A DNA stretch of 64,000 nucleotides from Luzula sylvatica (lineage: Eukaryota > Streptophyta > Magnoliopsida > Poales > Juncaceae): positions 47,765,415 to 47,829,414 of the forward strand of contig OX326961.1 of NCBI GenBank assembly GCA_946800325.1, read 5' to 3'. A program made the position numbers and the translations under genes. Below are positions 24,480 to 36,930 of the stretch, one piece after another. The notes under the pieces are model-generated. The model had not been told where the DNA came from and made no database searches. It worked only from the letters and a program-made list of their open reading frames with translations. The stretch's first letter is position 1. Every line of letters starts with the position of its first letter.

Positions 24480-25200
24480 TTTGTATGATAGATTTATTTG
24501 ATGATTGACACATATTTGAAGTTTTCTAGAGGCACAGATAAATTTTTGCCTAAATTTTGATGATTGACAATTTTCATTTAAGTTTTCCCCATTATGTGAC
24601 AGAGAGATTACAAGATTTATATTCTCAGTAATTTTACTATATTTTGTTATCAAATTAACATTGATAATAAGCATGACAAAATGAAGATTCAAGTTATTAT
24701 TATAAAACTAGTATGTATTCAAATTTTAATTACTAAGATAATGGAGAAAATCAAACTAGAGATTTATTACAAGACGTGTTCATTGTTCGTTTCGTTTTGC
24801 TTGCGTCCTAATGCACTTCGATTTCTTAAATTCTTATGTCGCGTGTCGACTCTGTCACCCATATACACTAATGGAATTACACGTGTTGGTCTCAATTTGT
24901 TGTCCAGGAGATGGTATTGTTATAGACATGAAAAATAATTCTTGATTTTCTCTAATATCTTAGAATTAAAAAATAATATTTATAGTTATATCGAGCAATT
25001 TATTTTGCTGACAAAACATAAAATTTGTAAGTGGCCAGAGACAAAGAGACTCATTGGTTTAATAAATAGAGAGACGAACATATTTTTCACAAAAAAGTTA
25101 AAATATTTTTGATAGTACTTCATGCTATTTTCATTCGAACGAGTCATGCAAATGGTGTTATTAAACATAACCTACTAATTTATAAAAAAATTATATATAT
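24480..25200. repeat. Diverged direct repeat, left copy (upstream of pyrophosphatase gene)
   Basis: Collinear blocks are shared with 32290-33350, for example AAATTTTGATGATTGA, TTCCCCATTATGTGA, TTGTTATCAAATTAAC and GAGTCATGCAAATGGTGT, in the same order and orientation. The copies bracket the pyrophosphatase and CUE genes. The nature of the repeat unit is unknown. Confidence 0.75.
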
Positions 25201-25859
25201 ATATTATATATTATAAACGGAAAGTAAATAACACAAGAAATAGAAAGAGAAGTTTTTATTATTGTACTGAAATTGTCTGTACAAATGATCCACACAAACC
25301 ATCATTATATAGGGAACATAATACGCTCTCATCTAATGTGAACGCTCCAGTGTGAAACCTCCAGTGTGAAATCTCCAATGTGCATATCTCCATGTTCTTA
25401 CATTTTCCTCAGTGACTAACATTTCACACTTATACATACTATATTAACATATAATTAAAAATACATTCATATTTATAACAGTGTATACTTATATTTATTT
25501 CAAAAGGTTTATTGGAGGAATATACGGCCCAACTCATTTCGTTCTTGCAAAAAGATAGGCGAATGGAGAAAATCTGTATTGGACTGGCATACTTCGATTC
25601 ACGATTTTTCAATAATTCGCAGAAAACATGTATAATACGTGCATTATACGTGTTCTCAACAGCTCTGATACAGTTTTACTTTCAATTTTTAATTTAGTTA
25701 ATATATTTGAAGAAGAATTGCTAATTAGTTTTTCAAATTATGGGCCAAAGTAGTCTCGGCCAAGTAAGACCCACATAATAAACGTGTTGTGCAAATTTTC
25801 AAAATAAAATATTTCATTTTTTTCTAATTTCCAGAACTAAATTAAGAAGTAGCAGCTAT

Positions 25860-26256
25860 TCTCGAGGGTTCCTCTCTCTCTCTCTCTCTTTCTCTCTCCC
25901 TATATATTGGAGCAACGATCTTAGAGTTGATCACACAAAGCAATAACTCTCAAGTCTCCTCTCTTCTTCTCTTTCCATCTCTAATACCAAACAAGTTTTT
26001 TAAGGTATAGTTAATTTACTTTTTTCTTTCATTTGCATATATCAAGAATTTTGTTTCTTTTCTGCGTATGCACCGTTTCATACATTTTCTTCTGATTTCT
26101 CTACTTTTCTCGGTAAAAGAAGTTCCAGTTTATTCTAAAAAGACATTAGAATTATACGCTATTCTTGAGTTTCTTGATTTATAATCTTGATCTTCCAATT
26201 GAACTTTTTAGATTGGTTATCTGAGCTTATTAATTAATTTTGTTAATGTATTTTAG
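25860..26256 (+). promoter_or_regulatory. Core promoter and 5'UTR intron of the pyrophosphatase gene
   Basis: A (CT)n tract at about 25870-25899 is followed by TATATATT at about 25902 and then CT-rich leader sequence. A 5'UTR intron is supported by TTTTTTAAG/GTATAG at 26004/26005 and a pyrimidine-poor but clear TTTTAG at 26251-26256. This places the start codon nine bases after the acceptor. Confidence 0.65.
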
Positions 26257-26264
26257 CAACAAAA

Positions 26265-27443
26265 ATGGAGGTTCCTAAGCTTAATCAAAGGATTTTGTCA
26301 ACACTCAACAAGAGATCCGTCGCGGCTCATCCATGGCACGATCTTGAAATTGGAGGTGATGCTCCAAACATTTTCAATGTGGTAAGTTTCTTTAATTAAA
26401 ATTTGAAAATTTTCTATCGAGAAATCTGGAATCTTTTTTATCGATCTTTTTGCATTTTTCGAATTAGGTTGTGGAAATCACAAAAGGAAGCAAGGTCAAG
26501 TACGAACTCGACAAGAAAACTGGCATGATCAAGGTTTATTCAAAATTTAAAATTTAAAAAATGCAATGTGATTATATTCATATGTTAATTCAAGAATGTA
26601 ATCTTAATTATTAATTTAATGTATAGGTTGATCGAGTTCTTTACTCCTCGGTGGTGTATCCACACAACTATGGTTTCGTACCTCGCACTCTTTGCGAGGA
26701 CGGTGACGCCATGGACGTTTTGGTTCTCATGCAGGTACACGATTTATCAAAAAAGCCCCTCAAAGAAAAGGACCCACTAGAGAAATGATTGATTATATTT
26801 TAATTTGTGATTAATTGAATTATATTAATCAACAGGAACCCGTAATTCCTGGTTGTTTTCTGCGTGCGAAACCCATTGGTCTTATGCCTATGATCGATCA
26901 GGTAAAAAATCAATAAATAAATAAATATATATATTGAATCGACGAGGTTTAATTTAAATTGTTTTCTGTTTGTGTTAATCAAAGGGCGAGAAGGACGATA
27001 AGATAATAGCCGTTTGTGCCGACGATCCAGAGTATCGCCACATCAGCAGTTTGGGCGAGCTCTCTCCTCATCGTCTCGCTGAGATTCGCCGTTTCTTCGA
27101 AGATTGTATGTTTTCTTAATCTACTCATTAATTATTATAAGGAGTAAATAATAATATACATGTTTGCATGATATATAGTTTTATTTAATTATTCTATAAT
27201 TATCTGTATTTTTAGACAAAAAAAATGAGAACAAAGAAGTTGCAGTCAATGATTTCTTGCCCACTGATGCTGCAAAAGATGCCCTTAAAGTCTCCATGTA
27301 ATTAATCTCTTAATTAATATTTATCATATCATATTATTTTACATACATATAATATATATATTTATGCTTGAAATATTCTTTTTTTTTTTTTTATCTTCAG
27401 GGATCTTTATCTCGAATACGTGATGCAGAATCTCAGGCGTTAA
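26265..27443 (+). CDS. PPA: Soluble inorganic pyrophosphatase, family I (EC 3.6.1.1), seven coding exons
   Basis: Exons 26265-26381, 26468-26533, 26627-26734, 26836-26901, 26985-27105, 27216-27297 and 27401-27443 join in frame to 200 aa. The enzyme hydrolyses pyrophosphate to two phosphates with Mg2+ in the cytosol and drives biosynthetic reactions. Family hallmarks include [44 protein letters not shown], the metal-binding DGDAMDV and [10 protein letters not shown], and the C-terminal [20 protein letters not shown]. The N-terminus is some ten residues shorter than in Arabidopsis PPA proteins (about 211-216 aa), beginning just before the conserved NxRIL segment; no signal or transit peptide is seen. 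The family signature D-x-D-P-x-D has Ala in place of Pro here, though all three Asp remain. Which PPA paralogue it is cannot be told. Confidence 0.95.
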
Positions 27444-29300
27444 ATTGCGACGAAGACGACCGAGATTTCGAGATTTATTAATTATATTTAATGAGATTTA
27501 TATTATAATAAGCCTATGTCTTTCCAATTTTCCTCACCTAAAAAGTAGGAAATTTTGAGATATTTGTGATTGTTATGTCTATTCCATTTGTTGATCTTTG
27601 AATCGAGTATTTTTATTCATCTTGTTTAATTTTCTTGTAATTGTTTCATTGGTTAATTAATATAATGGAAAATATTATTGCTTGTTTGAAGTATTTTTTT
27701 TATCTGTGACTTTCTTTTTTTGCAAAAACATCAATAATTTCTTCATAAATCTGAAAAATTACACTTCACCAAAAAGATGAAATGATAACAAAAATATGTT
27801 TATATGATAGATAAAAAAAAGGAAAAACAATCTAAAAAAACACAAGCATATTTGATGTTTTCAATAACTCAGAACTGGTTTTTAAAATGAAAATTCAAAA
27901 AATAACCTCATTTCTTTTTTAAAAAAAAGAAAAACAATCTAAAAAAATACTTCATCAATAATTTCTTTTTTATCTGCATGTAACCTTTTTTAAGATGAAA
28001 ATTCAAAAATAACCTCATTTTTGAAAATATTCTAGAAATAACTCAGAACTGGTTTTTAAATCTCGGCGGCACCGAGTTTTTAAATCCCGATGGGTTAATT
28101 TTTTCTGACAAAAATCATTGTCATTTTAATTCAAAATATGATATGTTTTTTTCAAATTTTATCATAACATCCTCTATGTTCAAATTAGTACATTTAATTA
28201 AAATGATAACTAGTACATGTTAGCTATTAATTTAATATATAATGAATATTTATTCGAATTCATAAATTGGAATAATTTTTAGTGAATATTTAATGATATG
28301 TTTTAATTATCACGTTAATTAAATGTAATAATACAATAATGGAGAATTCGGTGGTACATTTTGGAGGAAGGGAGTAAATATTTCTTTTTTTAATATCAGA
28401 TTTACTATTTACACGTTGAAAAAAAAATAGAATTTTATTTTACTCCAAAATATATCCATCGTATTCTTCATATTTGTACTATTACATTTAATTAACGTGA
28501 TAATTAGAACATATCATTAAAAATTCATTAATATTGATTCAAATTTATGATTTCGAACTAATGTTAGTTACGTATTAAACTAATAGCTAACATGTGCTCA
28601 TTACCAAGTTAATTAAATATACTAACTTAGACCATATAGCATGTTATGGTAAAATCTGAAAAAAAAATATCAAATTTTCAATTGAAAATTCTAACTGATT
28701 TTATAAATCCGGTACTTTTTATCAGAAAACAAATGATGGCTAAATTTTGTTTGTTAATTAATTTAATTGATCGAGATTTTAGAACCAGATACCACAGGAT
28801 TTTTAAAATCCGTTTCAGGTTATATTTGGAATATTTGTAAAATTCGGATTATTTTTCTAATTCTCAATCCAAACTGGGTCACTTGCAGAAATGCCCTTTG
28901 AATTTCAAATTATGATAACTTGAACAAAACATTGATCTTCAAAAATAAAAATTAATACTTGATGGCAAGTTTACAAATAAAATAAATATTGGGGTCTAAT
29001 ATGCAAATTGTAATTCAAGGCCTTAAAATTAAAATCCAGCCCATATAAAATAAAATTACTCTTTCTGTAATTTCCTAGAAATTATGGGAGTCGCTCGAAA
29101 TTTATCCAAAAAATAACATGTTGTAAAAAATTGCAGTGTCGGCCGACTGGAGAGCATCGTGTCACATATATATTTCTTCGCTATTAAGAAAAATATGCGC
29201 ATCTTCTAAATATTGTATATTGACTTGGCTTTTCAACATATTATAATTATTAATGGGCATCTCCAGTTATATTCATACTTGAGAATTGTCCATTAAGTAA
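27444..29300. other. Intergenic DNA with a short internal duplication
   Basis: Holds the 3' end of the pyrophosphatase transcript. Two copies of the word ATAACTCAGAACTGGTTTTT lie near 27862 and 28037, with repeated AATCTAAAAAAA words around them. No gene is seen. Confidence 0.5.
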
Positions 29301-29502
29301 TCTTTTTGTCTCTGCATGCGCGCCTCTTAAAATTCCCAAATTTCTCATTGAAATTATCGAGAAGTGATTAATTTCGTTCCGTGGCTCTTCTTTTTTGCTC
29401 AATTTGTACCGATTTAAGGTCCGATTCGTTTTAATTTTAGTTTGGTTTTGTGATAATTTGGGCTCAATTTTGATTATTTGAGGTTGGGTTTTTTCGGGTA
29501 GG

Positions 29503-31647
29503 ATGAGTTCGATCATGGTTTTGGAATCTCTCAAGGAGCTCTTTCCTCAGGTAATATTTTCTTCTTTCCGGTTATTTTTCTTGTTTATTTTATCTATATT
29601 TATGATAAATTGCGTAATTTTTTTAAATAATATTTCTTAATCGGTTCATCAATCAGTTCAATCAGAGCAAATACAGCTAATTACAAGTTTATTTTCGCTT
29701 CAGCTATTTTCATTATCTGCAATTTTGTATAAAGCATACGGTTTTCTAATTAATTTCTGGGTTTGGTCCATGAATTTCAATAAATAAGTTCTCAATCTTT
29801 TGAAACGAAAAGAAATTTCCTTAATTTAACATGCATGATCAAAACTAATGCAATAATGATAAAAAAAATTATTTTCCAATAATTACAGGTTGACGGTAGA
29901 ATATTGAAGGCAGCTTCGATAGAGCATGCTAATAACCTTGATGCAGCTCTGGAATTCATTCTACTCGACGTTATTCCATATATACCCGCAAATTCATCGC
30001 AGAACGATAAACCCAAAGAAACTCAAGGCTCGTACTTTATGCAAAAACTTGACGAGTCCAGTGCTAGCAATCCCTGGAGAGCAAGCTCAGTTCAGAATTC
30101 GAAAGAATCAGACGAGGAGAGTCAAGATCTTTACAATTTGATTGTAAATTCCACCCCATTAAAGAGAAATAGTAATAATAATAACAAGAATAAGTCGAGT
30201 CTCCAAACAGAAAATATTTCTCGATCTTCTTCTTCGTCTTCTTCGTCAGAAAATAAAAATTGGGATTTATCAGTGCTCGTTGCCAATAATAAATTAGCCA
30301 ATCAAAACGAAGAAAATGCGATTGCAGAAACTAAATCGAGCGAAAATGAAATGAACGGGTCAAACGGGTTGGATGCGTTCGTTGCTCGATCGAACCATTC
30401 GGTTAATATGGAGTTTCTCGAAGATTTCGTAAACGATGCCAAAAGTGACAAGGTACCGTTTATAATATCTTCATATCTTTTTATTTGTACGCATTATATA
30501 TAAATTAATTATATATTTTTCGAAGGTGAATTTGGTGGTTTCGGTGGAGACTTTGAATAGGATGCTGATAGAAGTGGTACAGATGGAAGAGAATGCGAAC
30601 AATGTGAAAGAGGGGAGCTTGAGTGCTGGCCAAGAAACTCTCAAGAAAGTCGAGGAGCTCAGAGAGATGCTCGTCAGAGCTAGAGTGGCCAATGACCTTG
30701 TAAGTTATTTAATTAAAGACAAATCAAGGGCCTTTTTGTAAAATTGTATATTAATTTGATTTTTGTTGATTATTTGCAGCATTCTGGAGAGGTGTATGGA
30801 GAGAGATCTATATTATCGACCGAAGCGAGAGAGCTCCAATCTCGCCTCGTTAATTTATCAGAAGAAAAAGACAAATCTCTTGAACTAATTGAGCAGGTAA
30901 ATTTTCATATATATATTTTTTTAAATTACCTTGAATATTTACTCTTTTGTGAATTTTATTTTATTTATAGATAAGAGTGGTTCTGGAAGGGAGACTGGTA
31001 GCCGCAGAAGAGGAAATATCGAGGGCAGAAAAGGACAAAATAGGAAAAGAAAATTCGGCTCGCGAAGCGTTAAAAGAACAAGAGAATTTAATGAATATAA
31101 TCGTCGAAGAGTCTAAGAATTTAAAACTAGAAGCGGAACAAAACTCCAAGGTAATCTTAATATATTTATCAAATTATATGTACGTGATATTTATTTATGA
31201 CATTTTTGTAATTTATTTGCAGTTGAGGGAATTCTTAGTGGATCGAGGACGACTGGTTGATTCATTACAGTACGATTTTTTTTTCAATTTCACCCCGAAT
31301 ATTTAGTTAATTTATCGACTAATAATTTTTTTTATAGAGGGGAAATATCTGTGATTTGCGAGGATATAACTAAACTGAAAGAAATTGTAGATGGAAATCT
31401 TCCAATGAGTAAATCTATTCTCTCTACAATGTCGAGTCTCTCTTCGTCTAGTTTCTCTCTCCAGAAGAGCACTGCATCCTCGAACTCGTCAGAGAGAGAA
31501 ACTGGAGCTACCCAAATAGTCGATACAAGTTCTGAAAAAAATTTGGAAATGGAGAAAGAGAGTGAAGTTACAAATGGAGTGGAGAAGGTGAGTTTGAGCG
31601 GGTCGTCTGATGGCTGGGAATTGTTTGAAGACGAGGAGGTCGAGTGA
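29503..31647 (+). CDS. CUE-domain coiled-coil protein (plant Cue ubiquitin-system component family), seven exons
   Basis: Exons 29503-29550, 29889-30452, 30526-30699, 30780-30896, 30971-31150, 31223-31269 and 31338-31647 join in frame to 479 aa. Residues about 5-47 form a CUE/UBA-like three-helix domain: LKELFPQVDGRILKAA carries the Phe-Pro motif, then NNLDAALEFILLDVIP. CUE domains bind ubiquitin. Residues about 48-200 are Ser/Asn-rich and look disordered. Residues about 205-400 are rich in Glu, Lys, Leu and Arg in heptad-like spacing and predict a long coiled coil. The tail is Ser-rich, ending in an acidic WELFEDEEVE segment. The layout matches a small plant family annotated as ubiquitin system component Cue proteins, whose role is not established; a ubiquitin adaptor role is inferred. 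The start chosen gives the complete first CUE helix; a second Met four residues later is possible. Confidence 0.88.
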
Positions 31648-32285
31648 GGAAAGGTTTTCGTGGTTTTTTGTCATATATACCCTTATGTTTTGTAGTATTT
31701 AAAAAATATACTTATGTAACAAGTTTTATTGTTTGGTTTCGCGTGGATTTTGCGAGAATGGTATTTTTGGTTGAGAAAGAATGAACGTTAGTTATATGAT
31801 GCTATTGAAGTTTGATTAGACAATTATTCTGTTATGTTTTTTGTTTGTGTAAATATTTATTTAGCGTAATAATTACTTTTCGATGCGTAATATATATTGC
31901 TAATCCTTGTATTTCGATAGAATCATAACTTAATCACCGTATTATTTATTTTCTTTGTGTTGATAAAACAAACCGGTACTATTTTATCTTAATTTATAAA
32001 TATGGATTTTTGCCCTCTTCAAATTCTTTTATTTGGTACTAGTTTATAAATTTATTAATATTTTTTTGTCCTTCATATTTTTTTTCGATATTAGTATAAT
32101 GCACCAATAACCTATGTTGCGTGAATACAGGTATAGTATCGGATACGATGGAATGATAATTATCAAAAAGTTCAGGATACAGACGTTATATATTTATTAT
32201 TTTACTATATTTATATTATAACTTAAGTCTTATTCGAATCGAAGCCGAGTGAGGTAATCTCGACTGATAATCTACAGTTTTGTAG
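31648..32285. other. 3' region of the CUE gene and AT-rich spacer
   Basis: Contains the likely 3'UTR. A short CGGATACGATGG word near 32140 recalls the hAT families but is too small to classify. Confidence 0.4.
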
Positions 32286-32289
32286 TGGT

Positions 32290-33350
32290 CCAGATAAATT
32301 TTGATCATATATTTATATATCATTTGCAAACTAGAAAATACAAAATTTTGATGATTGAAATTTCCCAATTAAATATTCCCCATTATGTGATAAAGAAACT
32401 ACAAGATTTATATTCCCGTTATTTTGGGTATATTTTGTTATCAAATTAACGTTGATAATAAGCATGACAAAATTCACATTTCTGGTGCAATTAATTAACT
32501 AACTTTTGAACATTTTAGCAAAAGTATGAAATAACATTTCATTGTGGCATTTTGTCTCCCTTGTTGTCCAAGAGATGAATTTTATAGACAATTTTTTTTT
32601 TTGAAATCTAATGAAGTGGACTCTAAGTCATGAGCCGGACCGACGATTTTGGGGACTTTCGATAAAAAATATAATATTAATTAAATATTAATATTATATT
32701 AATTTGACCACAAAATGTTCTCAAATACGAAATTACTCCAAATATAATAATAATATTACATAACTAGCAAAATATAATGGTAATAAATTTTTTCATAACA
32801 CATTTTTGAGATTCAACGCAATTATCGATTCAGATTCTTTCTTTCGTCTTTCTTTTATCATGACCCAACATATAATTTCTTTTTGGCGGCATTATTATAA
32901 TAACTACAATTATCAAAATATAAAACTTAAAACACTAAATTACAAATTAATTATTTGATAACATAATTGAAATATAATTAAACAAAGAATTGAATCTTTA
33001 GTTATAATTTTATAACTTTGGAGGGCCTATTAGCAAAATCGGGGGATTAATAGTAATGCTAAACATTTTCTTTCAAAAAAGAAATGCTAAACGTCTCCAA
33101 TTTATATATCTACAAAAAGAATTTGGGATCTTGAATTTCGGTGGACATTTGAAGTATGTCAAATTCATGTCTATAATGGGCCGGGCCCGCTCTAAGTTCC
33201 TCATTCATTTATTTTATTAATAAAGAATTTTGATAGTACTTCATGCCATTTTCATTGAATTGAGTCATGCAAATGGTGTCGATCAACATAATAATGTCGC
33301 ATAATCTACTAATTTATATATAAAAAAAACTATATAAATATAAATAATTA
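32290..33350. repeat. Diverged direct repeat, right copy (downstream of CUE gene)
   Basis: Matches 24480-25200 in collinear blocks, with insertions making this copy longer. Near its end GATAGTACTTCATGCCATTTT corresponds to GATAGTACTTCATGCTATTTT at about 25111. No coding sequence is seen in either copy. Confidence 0.75.
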
Positions 33351-35099
33351 CATATATATTTCACAAAAAATTTACATCACATTTAATTTTGAAAACAGTT
33401 TTTATTTAAAAACTCTTGTTTTGTTTTACATTTGTACTAATGATATTTCTTTGATACATATAACGATGGTATCAACTCAAAACAAAATTACATCACATTT
33501 AATTATTTTTATTAACTAGTATCGAATTTGTAATAAACAAAAAATATAGTTAGAAATTCATTTCAACATCGTGTGTTAGTTCTAAATATGCAACTTTGTA
33601 ACAATAATAATTTATATATGTTATACATGGGTAAGAAATTACTTCGTTCTTCTGTTTTGTTTTACTAATTTTTAAAAATTATAATATCAAAGATTTTTGA
33701 ACAATGAAAAAACTATGGCCTACTTAGTGTTATGTATTATTAATTATTATTATTTAAATTATAGTTTTAAAGATTTAAAAAATCAATTATGTAGATACGC
33801 AATATTTGTTTAGATAATCATCTTTACAAATTCAAGATAGAGAAAAACTTATATTGTAATTATGTTATGGATGTCAAAATAAAAAATAATTCAAGCAAAT
33901 ATACATGATGAATTTTTAAAATTATAATTCGATCTTATAGTATTTATAGAAATATTGTTTTGAAGTATATCAAACAAAAACTTTATTGTATGTATATCAA
34001 GCAAAAATACTTTTAAAATTATAATTCAAGCAAAAATAATTACAAAATTCTTAGTAGGGGCCGGAGGTGCAATCCCTCTCAAAAATTTCGAAATTATAAT
34101 ATATTTAGTGTATTTTACTATGCTAAAACTTTGTAATATATGTATATGTACGTGATTGATTCATTCCAAATTTATTGTTTTTATAAAAATATATTTTTTA
34201 ATTTTCCCAACATTCATGGTCAAGATCCACCGGTCTCATATTAAATATTTTAAAAGAGCAAAATCATCAAACATACAATTTAAATAGCAGTGCCGCGCTA
34301 TGCTGTCTTAAAAAACAATATCGGTGGAAAATTTGAATATTTCGAAGTGCATCATTATTTTATCTATATTTGGATGCTAAAATATATTTTCGGCGTGAGA
34401 ACTTTTGATTACTTTTATTTTTCTTTGTTTTTTAGTTCGGCTTACGTGAATTAATTAATTTTATTATTACAAAACACAATAATCAAATGCTTTGAAAATC
34501 TCGAAATCTATGGGTCTCCATTACTCAATGTGGTATAAGATTCTAAAAGTTGAATACTTGATGGGTAATGTAATCACCTACTCCAATTTGAATATAAGAA
34601 GCTATAACTTTTTTTTTTTGTTTTAGACCTTGTAATTTCTTAAATTAAAAAAAAATCCTATTCACGATATAAAATTCATTTGTCATCCATTCATCGAGAT
34701 TTGAATCGACAATCTCTCTCACGATGTCGTTTTTGTGTGTGTTATACACTCAAACAACTGCGTTTTGGATCCATTGATTATAATCTTGCTTTTAATCCAG
34801 AGATAAATTTAATTGAAATTGTTATGAGTTATTTATAGTCCTTCAAAATTAAATTATAAAAAATACAAACAATAAGCGATTCAAGAATATTTTTATAGAA
34901 AAAAGAATATCTTGAAACTTATATTGTAAGTGCATAATAATTATTTTGGAGTGCAATTTGTTGAACTTATATTGTAAGTGCAAATTTGGAACATAATTTG
35001 GACTTGGGAGAAAATAAGCATAAATAGAAAAAATAATGAAATCATGAAAATATCTTGAAAAGGGCGTAGGGCTACTGGTCCACTTTCCTTAAAAAAAAT
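33351..35099. other. AT-rich intergenic DNA
   Basis: No supported gene or delimitable element. Confidence 0.6.
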
Positions 35100-35440
35100 G
35101 AATGAAAATAACTATCTCGAGAAACTTACCACATAAAGTAAGGTAAAGGTGCTTCACGAATACACTATTTTATTGATAAGTGCTAATATTGTTTATTAAT
35201 GTAATTAAGAATTGACATATTAATTAACTTCATAATTTCAGCTAACCACATATACTTGTCTAAATTAAACGTACTTTTATGTTCTTTTGGAACCTTTTCA
35301 TCTTGTTGTCATGATCTTATAAGAGGAACATGATTAGCTCTTTTTTCACTTTATATTATTTATCCATTAATAGTTGCATGCCACGTATCCAAAGGAATTT
35401 TATAAGAAAGAGCTTGCTAATTCACTCCAAATTCATTAAC
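35100..35440. repeat. Diverged tandem repeat, first copy
   Basis: Shares ordered words with 36300-36930: an AGCTTAC/AACTTAC-CCATAAAGTAAG block, then CTTATAAGAGGAACATGAT against CTTATAGGAGGAACATGAT, then ATGCCACGT against CTGGCCACGT. Same orientation, about 1.4 kb apart. Confidence 0.6.
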
Positions 35441-36049
35441 CAAAATATTACACCAATGTGTTAAGCTAGATATAACCATGAAAAATGATTAATATTTAAT
35501 AGAAACACGAAAAATCAGGACAAACAATAATAATATTTGAATTACGAATTTATATTATAGAAATAAATAGTTAAAATAATAATAGAATGATGCTCGAATT
35601 TGAAAAATAAAATAATTTGTTTATGAGGCCAATCAGATATTTTTTACGATCATTATAAAATAAATCAACACGCGTCGCTATTTGTTTCGTAACAAACCTA
35701 GCGATTCAAAAAAATTGAAATAACAAACTCTATACACTTAATTAAATATTTTAGTCAATTTTTCTATATATATATATTATATTAACATATTTATAAAGTA
35801 CAAATAATAAGATAATTTAAATTTAACTTACCATATAATTACAGTCTTGTTTCAGAAAATATATAATGCCAATGTATACGAGATGCACTGACGATTCTCG
35901 ACAATATATCTTGTGAGACGACAAATACAAAATAACTATTAAAATTATTCTATAATAAAATTTAATGACATCAAACAGTAAAATTTACATTGTTATAGCA
36001 ATAACTTATACTGAATTACTAATTATTGTTACTATTCGGAATTTTTTTT

Positions 36050-36285
36050 TAAGATGACAATACCGCACCCCGGTTCTATATAGATCCGCCCACGACGGAT
36101 GCAAACCGGAGAAGTTTAGCAAAGCCAGCTCAAAATGGAAAGGGTAGCAAATGCTTACACGCGTCCTCCACTTTGAAAATATTACTCGTGGAGCCTCCAA
36201 GTTGTTTGCATAAACTATGGATTTCCTCCGTGACACGTGTCCACAGTCCCTTGTCTAAATTTGACAAAATCCAGGTCTTATTAAA
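36050..36285 (+). promoter_or_regulatory. Promoter-like segment resembling the EDL3-like gene upstream region
   Basis: Three blocks occur in the same order and strand as in 49640-49780 upstream of the F-box gene: AGCTCAAA, then ACACGCGTCCTCC, then GACAC(G/C)TGTCC followed by GGTCCCT/AGTCCCT and TTTGACAAAATC. It includes a CACGTGT ABRE-like box at about 36233. No gene starts downstream. It may be an orphaned copy of a promoter or a shared old element. Confidence 0.5.
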
Positions 36286-36299
36286 TATGAAAAGTTAGG

Positions 36300-36930
36300 A
36301 TAGCATAAAAGATATCTTGATGAGCTTACCCCATAAAGTAAGTCTCAAAATACACCCTCAATATTATATTTGTATTTTTCTACGTATCTATCTCGCCCTA
36401 CAAATAATTTTATTCTTGGTTCCCTATCTTCTTTGCATATTTCATGTGCACACCCATTAATGTTGAAATGTTAATAAGTACACCCTTGCAAAGTTGGAAA
36501 AAAGAATCTTGCATGCATGACTCAAGAAAAAAAAATGAAAATATAATTTGAATAATGTTGAAATATTTAATTAAATATTTGAGTCTTTTTATTTATTATA
36601 ACTCACATAAACTTATTCATTGAGAAGAATGAACAGCACAAAATTATTTGTATGTGTACTTTTTATTGTTTAATCCACAATCTTCTGAGAATATATTCCA
36701 TGTCAAATGCTAACTAGACTAGATATAACATTGAGGTATGATGGCGATTCTGTTTCATTATAAACTTAATAATGCTAAATGAACATATTTTTCTTTTGCA
36801 CTTTTGTTCGTATTGTTGTCCGAATCTTATAGGAGGAACATGATCAACTCTTTTACTTTACATGTATCCATTATATTTGCTGGCCACGTGACAAAATAAC
36901 TTAATAAGCAAGAACTTTACTAATGCCCTT
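36300..36930. repeat. Diverged tandem repeat, second copy
   Basis: Partner of 35100-35440; see that entry for shared words. It is longer through insertions. Confidence 0.6.

Noticed and set aside
29250..29534. Minus-strand frame of 94 codons at the CUE gene start
   Set aside because: Overlaps the 5' leader and first exon of the CUE gene; no similarity.
31338..31647. Possible ATG8-interacting motif in the acidic WELFEDEE tail of the CUE protein
   Set aside because: The fourth position is Phe, not Leu/Ile/Val, so the canonical W-x-x-L pattern is not met.
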